Origin: JAABPW01 sp037132275
Lineage (GTDB): Bacteria; Verrucomicrobiota; Kiritimatiellia; CAIKKV01; CAITUY01
Direction of reading: 5' to 3'
Assembly: GCA_037132275.1 (NCBI GenBank)
Contig: JBAXPK010000015.1
Coordinates: forward strand, 1 to 47,123
Length of the DNA: 47,123 nucleotides
Below the pieces are notes generated by a model. It ran no database searches, was not told where the DNA came from, and worked only from the letters and a program-made list of their open reading frames with translations. The position numbers and the translations under genes were made by a program. Shown piece after piece: positions 1 through 7,862 of this stretch (within the stretch, counting starts at the first letter, position 1; each line of letters opens with the position of its first letter).

Positions 1-43
1 GGGCGGAATAGGGACAGGAAATATGTCCGGGTGTAACAGGCGC

Positions 44-72
44 TTGACTTCAATAAATACCAGTGCTAAATG
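44..72 (+). promoter_or_regulatory. possible promoter of the LacI-like gene
   Basis: TTGACT at 44-49 is a good -35 match. A 17-nt spacer leads to TAAATG at 67-72, a poor -10 match (3 of 6). Transcription would then start about at the ATG at 81, giving a leaderless message, which would fit the lack of a Shine-Dalgarno sequence there. The -10 lies inside the first copy of the 24-bp direct repeat. Weak call. Confidence 0.25.
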
Positions 73-81
73 GGTTATGCA
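58..81 (+). repeat. 24-bp imperfect direct repeat, copy 1
   Basis: This 24-nt block begins TACCAGTGCTAAATGGG and ends TTATGCA. It recurs at 1290-1313 with 22 of 24 identical bases (differences at the 6th and 14th positions). The two copies bracket the LacI-like/Pro-rich gene. This copy overlaps that gene's start region. Read in frame it gives GTG CTA AAT GGG TTA TGC, and the second copy gives ATG CTA AAC GGG TTA TGC, so both differences leave the encoded peptide MLNGLC unchanged. Confidence 0.7.
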
Positions 82-1286
82 TGGGTCACAAACCGTCTCT
101 ATCGGACGTCGCGCGGGTTTCGGGAGTCGCCAAACCAACGGTCTCGATTGTGCTGAATGGCAAGGGGGATAAGGGGCGAATCTGCCGGGATACGCAGAAC
201 CGGATTCGCGCTGTCGCTGGGGAACTCGGCTACGAGAAACAGTCAATCATGCCCGTGCCGCTGCCCGATCCTGCCACCGGTGCGCCGACCCAAATTGCGG
301 CGCTCCTCCTGTCGATGGCTAGTCCTGCCAGCAGTCTAGCTTTGATCCCGGGAATCGATACCAAGATTTCCATCAGGGGCTGCCGTCTGGTCGTGGTCAC
401 ACTCCCGCCGGATCCTGCCGCCGCCAAGACTAGGGTCTTGGCTCTGATTCATGAGGGGTTCGTCAGCTTTATCTGCTGCCCGACAGTATACCCGGCTGTG
501 GTCTCCGTCAGCACGATGCCGGTAACTCGATTGGAGAAGGAAGCGCCAGCAACGCCAATGGCTCCTGTTACTTTTACTCCAGTGCCTCCAGCCACGTCAC
601 CTGCACCGATTCCCCTGTCACCTCCGGTTATTCTGGCGCCCGAGTCGGCGCAAGTGAGGCCGATGGCACCGCCTCAAGTTCAGCCGCAACAGCCGCCTGA
701 GGGTTCGCCATCGACGCCCATTCCGGAACCGATCTCGGCGCAATCCCCCACCCCACAGCCTGTCGCCGAGGTTGATCCGGTACCCGTCACTCCTCCACAG
801 GAATCGCCGGAAGTTAGTCCTGTCGTGGACACCCCTGTGGCTGCGACGGCTGAGGAGCAGCCGACGATGAACGACCCGCCGGTAATGATGCCGGAACCTG
901 AAGTGGCACCAGAGGCGCCCACGCCGACAGTCGCGCCCGCAGAGGAGCCAGCCGCAGTCACGCCAACCCCGGCCGATCCGGTGGTGGCGTCGCCGATATC
1001 AGAGCCGCCGCCAGCGGAACCGATCAGCGCGACACCGGTGACGCCGGTGTCGCCGGTTATCATGGCGCCAGTCGCCGATCCTGACCCCGCACAGGCTGCG
1101 CCACAACCTGATCCGGTCTTAACGGTGACAGTTGAGCTGGAAGCGCCAGTCATCCCGCCTCCCGAGGTTGTCATCCAACCTGAGCCAATGGCCCAGCAAC
1201 CGAACCCCGCAGATGCTACCGAGCCGATCCCTGAGGAACCGGCAACTGAGCCAAAGACACCTGACGAGCCCGCCCAGCAATTATAA
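81..1286 (+). CDS. LacI-type HTH protein with truncated effector domain and long Pro-rich tail
   Basis: A 401-residue protein of unknown role. Residues 5-54 are a recognisable LacI/GalR headpiece: helix-turn-helix with DVARVSGVAKPTVSIVLNG, then a hinge-like RIRAVAGELGY. Residues about 71-140 look like the first strands and helices of the LacI periplasmic-binding-like core (QIAALLLSM, GIDTKISIRGCRLVVV, EGFVSFICCPT), but the core then stops. From about residue 155 to the end the protein is a low-complexity P/V/A/E/T tail with many PxP motifs and no membrane segment. A normal LacI regulator is about 340 residues with a complete sugar-binding core, so effector binding is doubtful. GTG at 63 is an alternative start; ATG at 81 fits the family better. 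Probably a chimera or decayed regulator, expression unknown. Confidence 0.75.
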   Translation: MGHKPSLSDVARVSGVAKPTVSIVLNGKGDKGRICRDTQNRIRAVAGELGYEKQSIMPVPLPDPATGAPTQIAALLLSMASPASSLALIPGIDTKISIRGCRLVVVTLPPDPAAAKTRVLALIHEGFVSFICCPTVYPAVVSVSTMPVTRLEKEAPATPMAPVTFTPVPPATSPAPIPLSPPVILAPESAQVRPMAPPQVQPQQPPEGSPSTPIPEPISAQSPTPQPVAEVDPVPVTPPQESPEVSPVVDTPVAATAEEQPTMNDPPVMMPEPEVAPEAPTPTVAPAEEPAAVTPTPADPVVASPISEPPPAEPISATPVTPVSPVIMAPVADPDPAQAAPQPDPVLTVTVELEAPVIPPPEVVIQPEPMAQQPNPADATEPIPEEPATEPKTPDEPAQQL

Positions 1287-1289
1287 AAT

Positions 1290-1313
1290 TACCAATGCTA
1301 AACGGGTTATGCA
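1290..1313 (+). repeat. 24-bp imperfect direct repeat, copy 2
   Basis: Second copy of the repeat at 58-81, lying four bases after the TAA of the LacI-like gene. It could start a short frame from ATG at 1295 (MLNGLCKDRPEISNLKRG, then stop), which shares its first six residues with the GTG-initiated frame of copy 1. The meaning is unclear: remnant of a duplicated gene start, recombination scar, or insertion-site duplication. Confidence 0.65.
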
Positions 1314-1372
1314 AAGACAGGCCGGAGATAAGCAATCTAAAACGAGGGTGAGGTTCCGGTCAACACTAAGGC

Positions 1373-1455
1373 CTCTTCTGTAACCGTCGCACAAAGGGCG
1401 ACGGTGCTCGACCCGGGTGCCCCCCGTTCGCCTTCGTCGAACGGCTACAGAAGAG
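1373..1455. repeat. REP/BIME-like pair of inverted hairpins (cloverleaf)
   Basis: An 83-nt symmetrical structure in the gap after the LacI-like gene. The outer 10-bp stem is perfect: CTCTTCTGTA (1373-1382) with TACAGAAGAG (1446-1455). Inside are two hairpins: ACCGTCGC/GCGACGGT (1383-1390/1398-1405) and CCGTTCG/CGAACGG (1424-1430/1438-1444), each with a 7-nt loop. Read from each end the halves are two copies of one element: CTCTTCTGTA, then A or G, then a CCGT-starting stem, then loop ACAAAGG or ACGAAGG. Stem bases differ in a compensated way while the loop is nearly constant. A TGTAG/TGTAA start before a hairpin resembles REP sequences mobilised by RAYT (TnpA-REP) proteins. No U-tract follows, so it is not a typical terminator. 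Confidence 0.75.
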
Positions 1456-1493
1456 ATGCAAGGACGCCCGCCTCCCCCTACTCCAACTCAACC

Positions 1494-2432
1494 TTATAAA
1501 ACCTGCGCCCCAACGGCCACACTATGTCCACGTAGAAACGCGGCGCCGGTCATCGGCTTGCGGCCTTCGGGCTGAAGCTCAAGCAAACGGATCGCACGGC
1601 CATCACCGGCTTGAACAAGGGGACCCTCATCACCCAACGCAATCACGGTGCCCGGCGCGCCATGGCCGGGCTCCACGCGGGCAGTCAGAATCTTAACCTG
1701 CTTACCGCTGTCTGACGGGAGGACACAGAAGGTGCCGGGCCAGGGATTGAAGCCCCGGATCCGGTTATGGATCGCCGACGCAGAAAGCGTCCAGTCAATC
1801 CGGCCATCCAACTTTTTCAACTTCGGCGCCACGGTGGCATCGGCCTCGCATTGTGACACCCGTGGCGCCCGGCTACCCCGAATCATATCCAGGGTTTCAG
1901 CCAGCACTTCCGCCCCCACCCCGGCAAGTTTGTCATGATAACTTCCGCCGGTGTCGGACGGCGCGATGGGCAATTCCCGCTTCAAGATCATGTCCCCGGC
2001 ATCCATGCGCTCATTGAGATACATGGTTGTGACGCCGGAGACCTGATCGCCGTTAGCCACCGCCCATTGAATCGGAGCCGCCCCGCGATATTTCGGCAGG
2101 AGCGATCCATGCACATTAATCACACCCAGGGGCGCCATTTTCAAAAGCGCGGATTTAAGAAGTTGGCCGTAGGCCACGACCACAATGAGATCAGGCTTCA
2201 ACTCCAGTAGTCTGGCAAGGCTTTCTGGCGAATTTACTTTTTCCGGAGAAAAGACCGGGATCAGGCGCGGCCCGAGATGATCCTTCACCGGACAGGGGGA
2301 AAGTTCAAGATTGCGGCCTTTGGGACGATCCGGTTGTGTCACCACGGCCACCACGTCGTCCTGAGTATTCTTTAGAAGGGTTTCAAGGCAGGGACAGGCA
2401 AACCCCGCAGATCCCATAAAAATAATCCGCAT
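1494..2432 (-). CDS. fmt: methionyl-tRNA formyltransferase
   Basis: Cytoplasmic enzyme that formylates Met-tRNA(fMet) from 10-formyl-THF for translation initiation. 312 residues, normal length. The N-terminal Rossmann-like domain starts MRIIFMGSAGFA. The catalytic block INVHGSLLPKYRGAAPIQW carries the family Asn and His, and the Asp lies in NERMDAGDM. The C-terminal domain (from about residue 205) has the FNPWPGTF motif. The ATG at 2432 is preferred over an upstream in-frame start at 2459 because GGAGAA lies just before it and family homology begins there. It follows the fumarase beta gene by 16 nt on the same strand, so it is probably the last gene of that unit. Confidence 0.95.
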   Translation of the reverse strand: MRIIFMGSAGFACPCLETLLKNTQDDVVAVVTQPDRPKGRNLELSPCPVKDHLGPRLIPVFSPEKVNSPESLARLLELKPDLIVVVAYGQLLKSALLKMAPLGVINVHGSLLPKYRGAAPIQWAVANGDQVSGVTTMYLNERMDAGDMILKRELPIAPSDTGGSYHDKLAGVGAEVLAETLDMIRGSRAPRVSQCEADATVAPKLKKLDGRIDWTLSASAIHNRIRGFNPWPGTFCVLPSDSGKQVKILTARVEPGHGAPGTVIALGDEGPLVQAGDGRAIRLLELQPEGRKPMTGAAFLRGHSVAVGAQVL

Positions 2433-2448
2433 GCGTTCTCCTGCGCCC

Positions 2449-3051
2449 TTATACCTCAAAGCGGTCAGTCTCCATCAGCTTCCGCCCGATCATCCGGGAG
2501 GTGGATTGAATTTTCTTCATCAAGCTTCGTCCCCGGGAATCAATCGCCACAATAGCCGGGAAATCCTTGATTTCCAAGGCCCACATCGCTTCCGCAAGAC
2601 CGAATTCTGAACCGAAATACACGTCCTTGACCGCCACCACTTTACCGGCCAAAACCTGGGCGGCCCCGCCAACGGCATGAAGGTACACGCACCCGCCTTC
2701 CACACAGGCTTTCTCGGTCTCCCTACCCATGGAACCCTTGCCGATAATGACACGAACCCCGTGCTCCTTGATGATGCGTGGCAGGTAGGGCTCTTCGCGA
2801 AGCGAGGTGGTGGGCCCGGCGGCACGCACGACCCAATTGCCTTCCTTCCGGACAACCACGGGCCCACAATGATAAATGGCGCTATTCTTGAGGTCTACCG
2901 GGCTTTTGCCGCCATCGAAAAGATATTTATGCATCCGGTCACGCGCCGTATAGACCAACCCACTGACCCAAACAAACTGTCCCGTCCGCAGGGATCCGAC
3001 CTGTTCCGGCGTGAAGGGATACTCCAACTTGCGAAGACTCGCTATAGCCAT
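2449..3051 (-). CDS. class I fumarate hydratase, beta (C-terminal) subunit
   Basis: A 200-residue partner of the alpha subunit encoded just upstream; together they form an oxygen-sensitive [4Fe-4S] hydro-lyase, most likely fumarase. Family motifs are visible: PVDLKNSAIYHCGPV, the AAGPTTSLREEPY block and IGKGSMG, with AVGGAAQVLAGKV and FGLAEAMWALEIKDFPA following. The ATG at 3051 overlaps the end of the alpha gene by 10 nt, indicating translational coupling. Tartrate dehydratase beta belongs to the same family and cannot be excluded by sequence alone, but the setting shows no tartrate genes. Confidence 0.9.
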   Translation of the reverse strand: MAIASLRKLEYPFTPEQVGSLRTGQFVWVSGLVYTARDRMHKYLFDGGKSPVDLKNSAIYHCGPVVVRKEGNWVVRAAGPTTSLREEPYLPRIIKEHGVRVIIGKGSMGRETEKACVEGGCVYLHAVGGAAQVLAGKVVAVKDVYFGSEFGLAEAMWALEIKDFPAIVAIDSRGRSLMKKIQSTSRMIGRKLMETDRFEV

Positions 3052-3926
3052 TTTTTGAACCCCCCGCGAACCGAAAGTAGCGCGCCCCGACGACGAAACG
3101 CCCAGCACATATAGGATACGGTGACAAAAAATGAAGCCGGCAGACGGCTTAATGATCCGATTTTGACCCCGAGCAGAGTCGTGTTCCCGCCAAATCCCAT
3201 GGGGCCGATATCCAACTGTTTCGCATCTTTCAGAATGCGCTCTTCCAACCGGCCAAGTACTTTCACGGAAGACCGGTCATCTAATTTTCTGAGGAACTGA
3301 GTTTTTGAGCATTCGTATCCGGTCGCCCGGTCGCCGCCGATACACACGCCCAGGATCCCCGGTGCACACCCATTACCCTGGGCGGAAATGATGGCATCCA
3401 AAACACACCGTCGCACACCATCCAGATCACGCCCTGCATTCAGGTCAACGCAGGGCAGACTGTATTGACGTCCGACATTTTCACACCCCCCCCCTTTCAT
3501 CAGGAGGCGAACATCCACCGTGGTGCGGGCACATTGCTCAAAGTAGAAGATCGGGGCGCCGTGTGCCACATTGGTCTCACACGACTCGCCGGTCAAAGAA
3601 TCAATGGTGTTTTGTCGCAAATAACCAAATCGCGTGGCACGCGCCACCGCCATGCGGGTCACTGCGGCCAGAAAATTGGTGTCAAACCCGACCGGCACCT
3701 GAAAATAGAAGATCAGGCTGCCGGTGTCCTGGCAGAGGGGGGCATCATTATCCCGAGCCTTCTGGACGTTTTCCAGAACGGTCTCCAATACCCAGCGCGC
3801 CCGGCTGTCTTTTTTTTCGGTTTTATGGGCGCGGCGAAGCGCCTGCTCCACATCGGCCGGCAAATCCACCGATGTACGGCGAATTAACTCGAACAGACTC
3901 GCTTCCCACTGGGTGTATTTCTTCAT
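3042..3926 (-). CDS. class I fumarate hydratase, alpha (N-terminal) subunit
   Basis: A 294-residue Fe-S subunit of the two-subunit fumarase/tartrate dehydratase family. The conserved block DAPLCQDTGS holds a cluster-ligand Cys near residue 65. More Cys-rich conserved blocks follow: LMKGGGCENVGR, SLPC, GNGCAPGILGVCIGGDRATG. The C-terminal FGGNTTLLGVKIG is typical of the alpha family. The ATG at 3926 is chosen; the frame extends to a TTG at 3959 but without homology. The final ten bases overlap the beta subunit start. A two-subunit Fe-S fumarase suits an anaerobe or facultative anaerobe. Confidence 0.9.
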   Translation of the reverse strand: MKKYTQWEASLFELIRRTSVDLPADVEQALRRAHKTEKKDSRARWVLETVLENVQKARDNDAPLCQDTGSLIFYFQVPVGFDTNFLAAVTRMAVARATRFGYLRQNTIDSLTGESCETNVAHGAPIFYFEQCARTTVDVRLLMKGGGCENVGRQYSLPCVDLNAGRDLDGVRRCVLDAIISAQGNGCAPGILGVCIGGDRATGYECSKTQFLRKLDDRSSVKVLGRLEERILKDAKQLDIGPMGFGGNTTLLGVKIGSLSRLPASFFVTVSYMCWAFRRRGALLSVRGGFKKWL

Positions 3927-3961
3927 ACTTCTGACTTCTATCTTTTCGCACGCTATCAAAC

Positions 3962-5134
3962 TCAGGGCATCAGTTCAACTGCCACGTGATCTGCCATCGC
4001 CTGCCCCCCTACCGTAAGCGTCCATCGTCCGGCGCGGTTCTCCACAAGCCGCTCACGAGCCAGACGCGCCAACGTCGCACGCCAGGCATCCGCCTGAACC
4101 GAGCCCGTCAACCCGGTCACGTCCAAAATCTCCTCCAGATCAACCCCTTCCGCCAGCCGCAGACCGAACACCAAACGCTCAACGGCGTCGGTAACCGGCG
4201 CCAGCGCTTCAGTATCCCGCCACCGGATTGACGCCTGATCCGACGACAACACGGCAGCCGTGTAGGCATTCAAATCCGCCACATTAGTCCAGCGCTGGTT
4301 TCCAACCCGTGACGATGCGGCACACCCTAAGCCGAGATAATTTCCGCCGCGCCAGCATGACACATTGTGACGGCACTCAAATCCGGATCGGGCATAGTTG
4401 GATATCTCATACCGCCCAAAGCCGGCCGCTCCCAGGGTTGATTCAGCCACCTCCAGCATCCGAAGCTGATTATCATCATCCAGTAGCCTCACCATGCCGG
4501 ACTCATAATCCGAATTCAGGCGTGTCCCCTCCTCGCGGGTCAGCGCGTAAACCGAAATGTGTCGGGGTTCCAACCTTAATGCTGCATCGAGGGTTTTGCG
4601 CCAGGCGTCTTCACTCACCCCCGGCACACAGGCAATGAGATCAAGGCCCCAATTCGTAATCCCCGACGACTTTATGGCGTTAACGGCGGCATGAATGTCG
4701 GCAACCGAGTGGCGGCGCCCAAGTTGGCGAAGTACCTGATCCTCCATGGCCTGTACGCCCAAACTGATCCGGTTGACACCGAAAGCTTTCATCAAGGTCA
4801 GCTTGTCGATACTGAGCGAACCGGGATTCGCTTCACTCGTCCACTCCAAAACGCGCAAGCCGGAACCTTTAATAGAACTCTTCACTATGATCAGTAACCG
4901 CTCCAATTGATCGCAGGGCAGCACCGTTGGCGTTCCCCCGCCCATAAAGATGGAGGTCAGGGGCAAAGCGCCATAGCGATCAAGCGCCTGGGCCAGTTCC
5001 TTTTCAACCGCCGCAAGCCAGGCCTCGCCGAGATCACGCGAATAAGAAACAGAATAGAAGGCGCAGTAATGGCATTTCCCGTCGCAGAAGGGAACATGGA
5101 CATAGAGTCCCTCAATGTTGTGGGCAACGTGCAT
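3962..5134 (-). CDS. hemW: HemW-type radical SAM heme chaperone
   Basis: A 390-residue radical SAM protein of the HemN/HemW group. The cluster motif CDGKCHYCAF (Cys 17, 21, 24) has the Tyr-Cys-x-Phe signature of the family. Other markers are GGGTPTVL, EANPGSL, RISLGVQA, GLDLIACVPG and ISVYALTREEGT. The length and the N-terminal position of the motif fit HemW (heme chaperone/insertase, formerly taken for oxygen-independent coproporphyrinogen oxidase) better than true HemN. The ATG at 5134 overlaps the preceding PHP gene by 23 nt; another in-frame ATG lies at 5164. The gene sits between the PHP and fumarase genes on one strand. Confidence 0.88.
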   Translation of the reverse strand: MHVAHNIEGLYVHVPFCDGKCHYCAFYSVSYSRDLGEAWLAAVEKELAQALDRYGALPLTSIFMGGGTPTVLPCDQLERLLIIVKSSIKGSGLRVLEWTSEANPGSLSIDKLTLMKAFGVNRISLGVQAMEDQVLRQLGRRHSVADIHAAVNAIKSSGITNWGLDLIACVPGVSEDAWRKTLDAALRLEPRHISVYALTREEGTRLNSDYESGMVRLLDDDNQLRMLEVAESTLGAAGFGRYEISNYARSGFECRHNVSCWRGGNYLGLGCAASSRVGNQRWTNVADLNAYTAAVLSSDQASIRWRDTEALAPVTDAVERLVFGLRLAEGVDLEEILDVTGLTGSVQADAWRATLARLARERLVENRAGRWTLTVGGQAMADHVAVELMP

Positions 5135-5954
5135 GGAGCAAATCCACCAGTTCATCAGGCACATCCAGTGTGCCAAAGCCGATCCCCAATCGGATATTGG
5201 GATTCATGGCGCCATGAAAATCGGAACCGCCCGTCACCACCCACCCCAGCTCACGCGCCATGCTTAGGCAGAATCGCTGCTGGTCGTGACTGTGCTCCGG
5301 GTAATAGGCCTCAATCCCCTGTATCCCCTTCGCCCCCAACTCCGTCAGAAAAGATCGCATACGACGACGTCCCATATCGAGCGTATAGGGATGCGCCAGC
5401 ACGGGCACACCACCGGATTCCCGGATAAGCGCAATGCTCTCCTCCACGGTAAAACGATAACGATCCACATAGGCCGGCTTTCCTTTGCCCAGGTAACGGT
5501 CAAAGGCCTCATCCTTTTTCTTCACATACCCCTTTTCAATCAAGGCCTGGGCAAAATGAGGGCGCCCCACCACATCTTCTTTTGCCAGGATCGCCACCTC
5601 CTCCCAGGCCAGCGGCAACCCCAGCGTGTTGAGACGTTCCAAGATCAACTGGTTCCGCTCTTCCCGTCCCCGCCGCAGTCGGGCCAGCGCATCCTGCATT
5701 CGCGGATCGTTATGGTTGATGAAATACCCAAGCATGTGCATGGTGCTGCCCGGCAGTTCAATGCTGATCTCCACCCCCGGCACGCCGCGAAGGCCATGCT
5801 TATGACAGGCCGCCATGAAGCGATCAATCCCCGTCATGCCATCATGATCGGTCAGCGCCATCGCCGAAATACCCGCGCTGACGGCTTTCTCAACCAGCTC
5901 CTCGGGGGTAAAACTGCCATCGGAAAATGTTGAATGGACATGTAAATCAATCAC
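5112..5954 (-). CDS. PHP-domain phosphoesterase (YciV/RNase AM-like)
   Basis: A 280-residue metal-dependent phosphoesterase of the PHP family. Metal ligands are visible: HVHS near residues 5-8, LTDHDG, the PGVEIS glutamate, RPHFAQALIEKGY, PVLAHPY and GSDFHG. The layout fits the YciV/TrpH group, whose characterised members degrade short RNA or 3',5'-nucleoside bisphosphates; the exact substrate here is not shown. It starts at GTG 5954, whose bases overlap the TGA of the histidine kinase gene (GTGA), so it is probably co-transcribed with the two-component genes. Confidence 0.88.
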   Translation of the reverse strand: MIDLHVHSTFSDGSFTPEELVEKAVSAGISAMALTDHDGMTGIDRFMAACHKHGLRGVPGVEISIELPGSTMHMLGYFINHNDPRMQDALARLRRGREERNQLILERLNTLGLPLAWEEVAILAKEDVVGRPHFAQALIEKGYVKKKDEAFDRYLGKGKPAYVDRYRFTVEESIALIRESGGVPVLAHPYTLDMGRRRMRSFLTELGAKGIQGIEAYYPEHSHDQQRFCLSMARELGWVVTGGSDFHGAMNPNIRLGIGFGTLDVPDELVDLLHARCPQH

Positions 5955-7027
5955 CCAAAACTCCTGTCAAGAACACCAGCTCGCAGCGGCAAATGTACGT
6001 GAAAAACCGCGCCGCGGGTCTGCTGGAGGTTCAGTTCGGCACGACCGCCATGGGCTTTGGCAATGGCGGCGACAATTGCCAAGCCGAGGCCGGCACCGGT
6101 CTGGCGAGTGCCAGGGACCTGACCGAAAAGCTCAAACACACGCTCAGCCAATTCTGGCGCGATCCCCGGCCCCGTGTCAGCCACAGTCACAAGAATCTCA
6201 CGATTGGATTCCAACTCAGCTTTAAGAAAGATCTCGCCACCGTTGGGCGTAACGCGAAGCGCATTGTCCAGGAGGTTAGCCAGCATTTCGATCAGCAGAT
6301 CCTCATGCCCGAAGACCTGAAGTCCGCTCTCCGTTTCCACGCGAAAAACTACCCGCTTCTCATCACAAAGCGGCTGAAAGATCGCCGCCGTCCGGCACAC
6401 AACCTTCCCGATGTCCATCCGCACGAAGGAGGACTGAACCTCCGTTCGTTCCAATCGTGCCAGCCGAAGCAATTGTTCGGTCACTCTCGACATGCGTCGC
6501 ACTTCTTCCAGCATGTTTGCCATTGCCTGCCGGTATTCCTCAGGATGACGCTCCCGTGAAAGGGCAACCTCCCCGACGCTTTGCATGGCCGCCAGGGGCG
6601 TCCGCAACTGGTGCGAAGCGTCGCCACTGAATCGCCGCAGCCGCTCGACTGCGTCATGGTAATAGTCAAACGCGGCATTGATGGTTGTGGCCATGCGGCG
6701 CATCTCGTCGTCGGGCATATTGCCGGTGGAGATCCGATCTTCGAAATGTCCGGAACAAATGTTGTCAGCCGCCAGCGTAATCGTCTGGATGGGGCGGATC
6801 ATTTTCATGGAGATCCACCACGCCACTCCGATCAGGAAGGGTAAAGCGGCGAGATCCCAGCCCACACCCTGGACGGCTTCCATCAAATGATCACGCAGAG
6901 TCTCCCCGGGATGGTGTATCCAGGCGCGGAATTCAATGATGCTGAAGATGGCGAATTGGAACGTCACAAAGATCACCAACAAGGCCACCAACCAGAAGAA
7001 CAGTCGAAGGCGTAACGGCGTTTTCAT
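5951..7027 (-). CDS. membrane sensor histidine kinase
   Basis: A 358-residue inner-membrane kinase partnered with the response regulator just upstream (4-nt ATGA overlap). Membrane helices at about residues 10-32 and 56-75 enclose a very short external loop of about 23 residues, so it has no real periplasmic sensor domain. A HAMP linker follows (75-127), then the DHp domain with SHQLRTPLAAM (phospho-acceptor His139), and the ATPase domain with N-box NLLDNALRVTP, G1 DTGPGIAPE and G2 TGAGLGLAIV. The short loop suggests intramembrane sensing or an accessory protein for signal input. The divergent operon includes a secreted Cache-like protein that could serve as one (inference). Confidence 0.93.
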   Translation of the reverse strand: MKTPLRLRLFFWLVALLVIFVTFQFAIFSIIEFRAWIHHPGETLRDHLMEAVQGVGWDLAALPFLIGVAWWISMKMIRPIQTITLAADNICSGHFEDRISTGNMPDDEMRRMATTINAAFDYYHDAVERLRRFSGDASHQLRTPLAAMQSVGEVALSRERHPEEYRQAMANMLEEVRRMSRVTEQLLRLARLERTEVQSSFVRMDIGKVVCRTAAIFQPLCDEKRVVFRVETESGLQVFGHEDLLIEMLANLLDNALRVTPNGGEIFLKAELESNREILVTVADTGPGIAPELAERVFELFGQVPGTRQTGAGLGLAIVAAIAKAHGGRAELNLQQTRGAVFHVHLPLRAGVLDRSFG

Positions 7028-7704
7028 TCATCTCCCTTCAGAACGAAACCGATCCCCCAGACCGTCCGAATCAACTCCTTGTCAAATCCCCGGTCGACTT
7101 TTGCCCGCAGGTGCGAGATATGCACGTCAATCACGTTATCCAGCGGTGTCGCACGCGATTCAATGTGCCAGACATCCCGGGCGATCATGTCGCGCGAGAC
7201 CGTTTTCCCAACGTTAATAACAAGGTAGCGGAGCAGTTCAAACTCCTGGCCCGTAAGGGACATCTCATGGGATCCCCGCATGACCCGGCGGTTTAGCGCA
7301 TCGATCATCAGGTCATCCACACGCAGGATATTGGATTCCGGAACCTCGGGGTGGCGGAGACGCGCACGGATCCTGGCCAGTAATTCCGCGAAGGCAAAAG
7401 GCTTTATGAGATAATCATCGGCACCGGCGTCCAATCCTTTGACGCGGTCCCGTATCGCATCGCGCGCTGTCAGGATGATGACAGGTGTAAGGCACTTCCG
7501 GGATCGAATCGCTTGCAGCACTTCCATACCGCTCCGGTCGGGTAGCCCGATATCGAGAAGAACAAGATCCGGCGGTTCATCATCAACAATCCGCAAGGCA
7601 TCAGCCGCCGTTCCGCAGGACGTCACCTTATAACCGTCTTCCATGATCCCCTTGGCGAGCGTTGCCGCCATCGTCTCATCATCTTCAACGACCATCACAT
7701 GCAT
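7024..7704 (-). CDS. OmpR/PhoB-family response regulator
   Basis: A 226-residue DNA-binding regulator. Receiver domain: acidic pair EDDE near residue 7, phospho-acceptor Asp51 in LVLLDIGLPD, the TAR switch motif, and Lys in LIKPFAF. The C-terminal winged helix (about 130-226) ends with SHLRAKVDRGFD and IRTVWGIGFVLKG, typical of the family. The ATG at 7704 has GAGGTGG six nucleotides upstream and is preferred to GTG at 7713. It is the first gene of the minus-strand unit (regulator, kinase, PHP) and reads divergently from the isoprenoid/methyltransferase operon, the expected arrangement for a local regulator. Confidence 0.94.
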   Translation of the reverse strand: MHVMVVEDDETMAATLAKGIMEDGYKVTSCGTAADALRIVDDEPPDLVLLDIGLPDRSGMEVLQAIRSRKCLTPVIILTARDAIRDRVKGLDAGADDYLIKPFAFAELLARIRARLRHPEVPESNILRVDDLMIDALNRRVMRGSHEMSLTGQEFELLRYLVINVGKTVSRDMIARDVWHIESRATPLDNVIDVHISHLRAKVDRGFDKELIRTVWGIGFVLKGDE

Positions 7705-7782
7705 GTAATCCACCTCGCCCTATCCGCAAAGAGTACAACATGAATTCCGCACGGCAACAACGGCAAAAATGGAACCGCCCAC

Positions 7783-7814
7783 TTTCTTAAGAAATCTTCA
7801 TGATTCTTGAATGG
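7783..7814. promoter_or_regulatory. candidate response-regulator binding array (10-bp phased TCTT repeats)
   Basis: In the 158-bp divergent gap, three TCTT words start exactly 10 bp apart at 7785, 7795 and 7805 (TCTTAAGAAA, TCTTCATGAT, TCTTGAATGG). The first lies within a perfect 12-bp palindrome TTTCTTAAGAAA (7783-7794). OmpR-family regulators usually bind tandem half-sites about one helical turn apart, and the CTTAAG core resembles the half-site of PmrA-like members. The array ends about 49 bp before the ATG at 7863 and about 80 bp from the regulator's own start, so it could control both directions. Not tested. Confidence 0.5.
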
Positions 7815-7862
7815 TCACGGGCCAGATCGCGATGTCATCATGATGGCAAACGGAGGACAGTA

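Noticed and set aside
680..1174. Minus-strand Gly/Ser/Thr-rich frame of 164 codons
   Set aside because: It is the antisense of the Pro-rich tail; its low complexity follows directly from the Pro/Val/Ala codons on the other strand. No start signal.
1290..1455. Integron attC or tRNA-like site after the LacI-like gene
   Set aside because: GTTATGC resembles an attC core, but no paired RYYYAAC core or attC-type imperfect palindrome surrounds either repeat copy. The cloverleaf at 1373-1455 has no tRNA consensus bases, so a REP/BIME element fits better.
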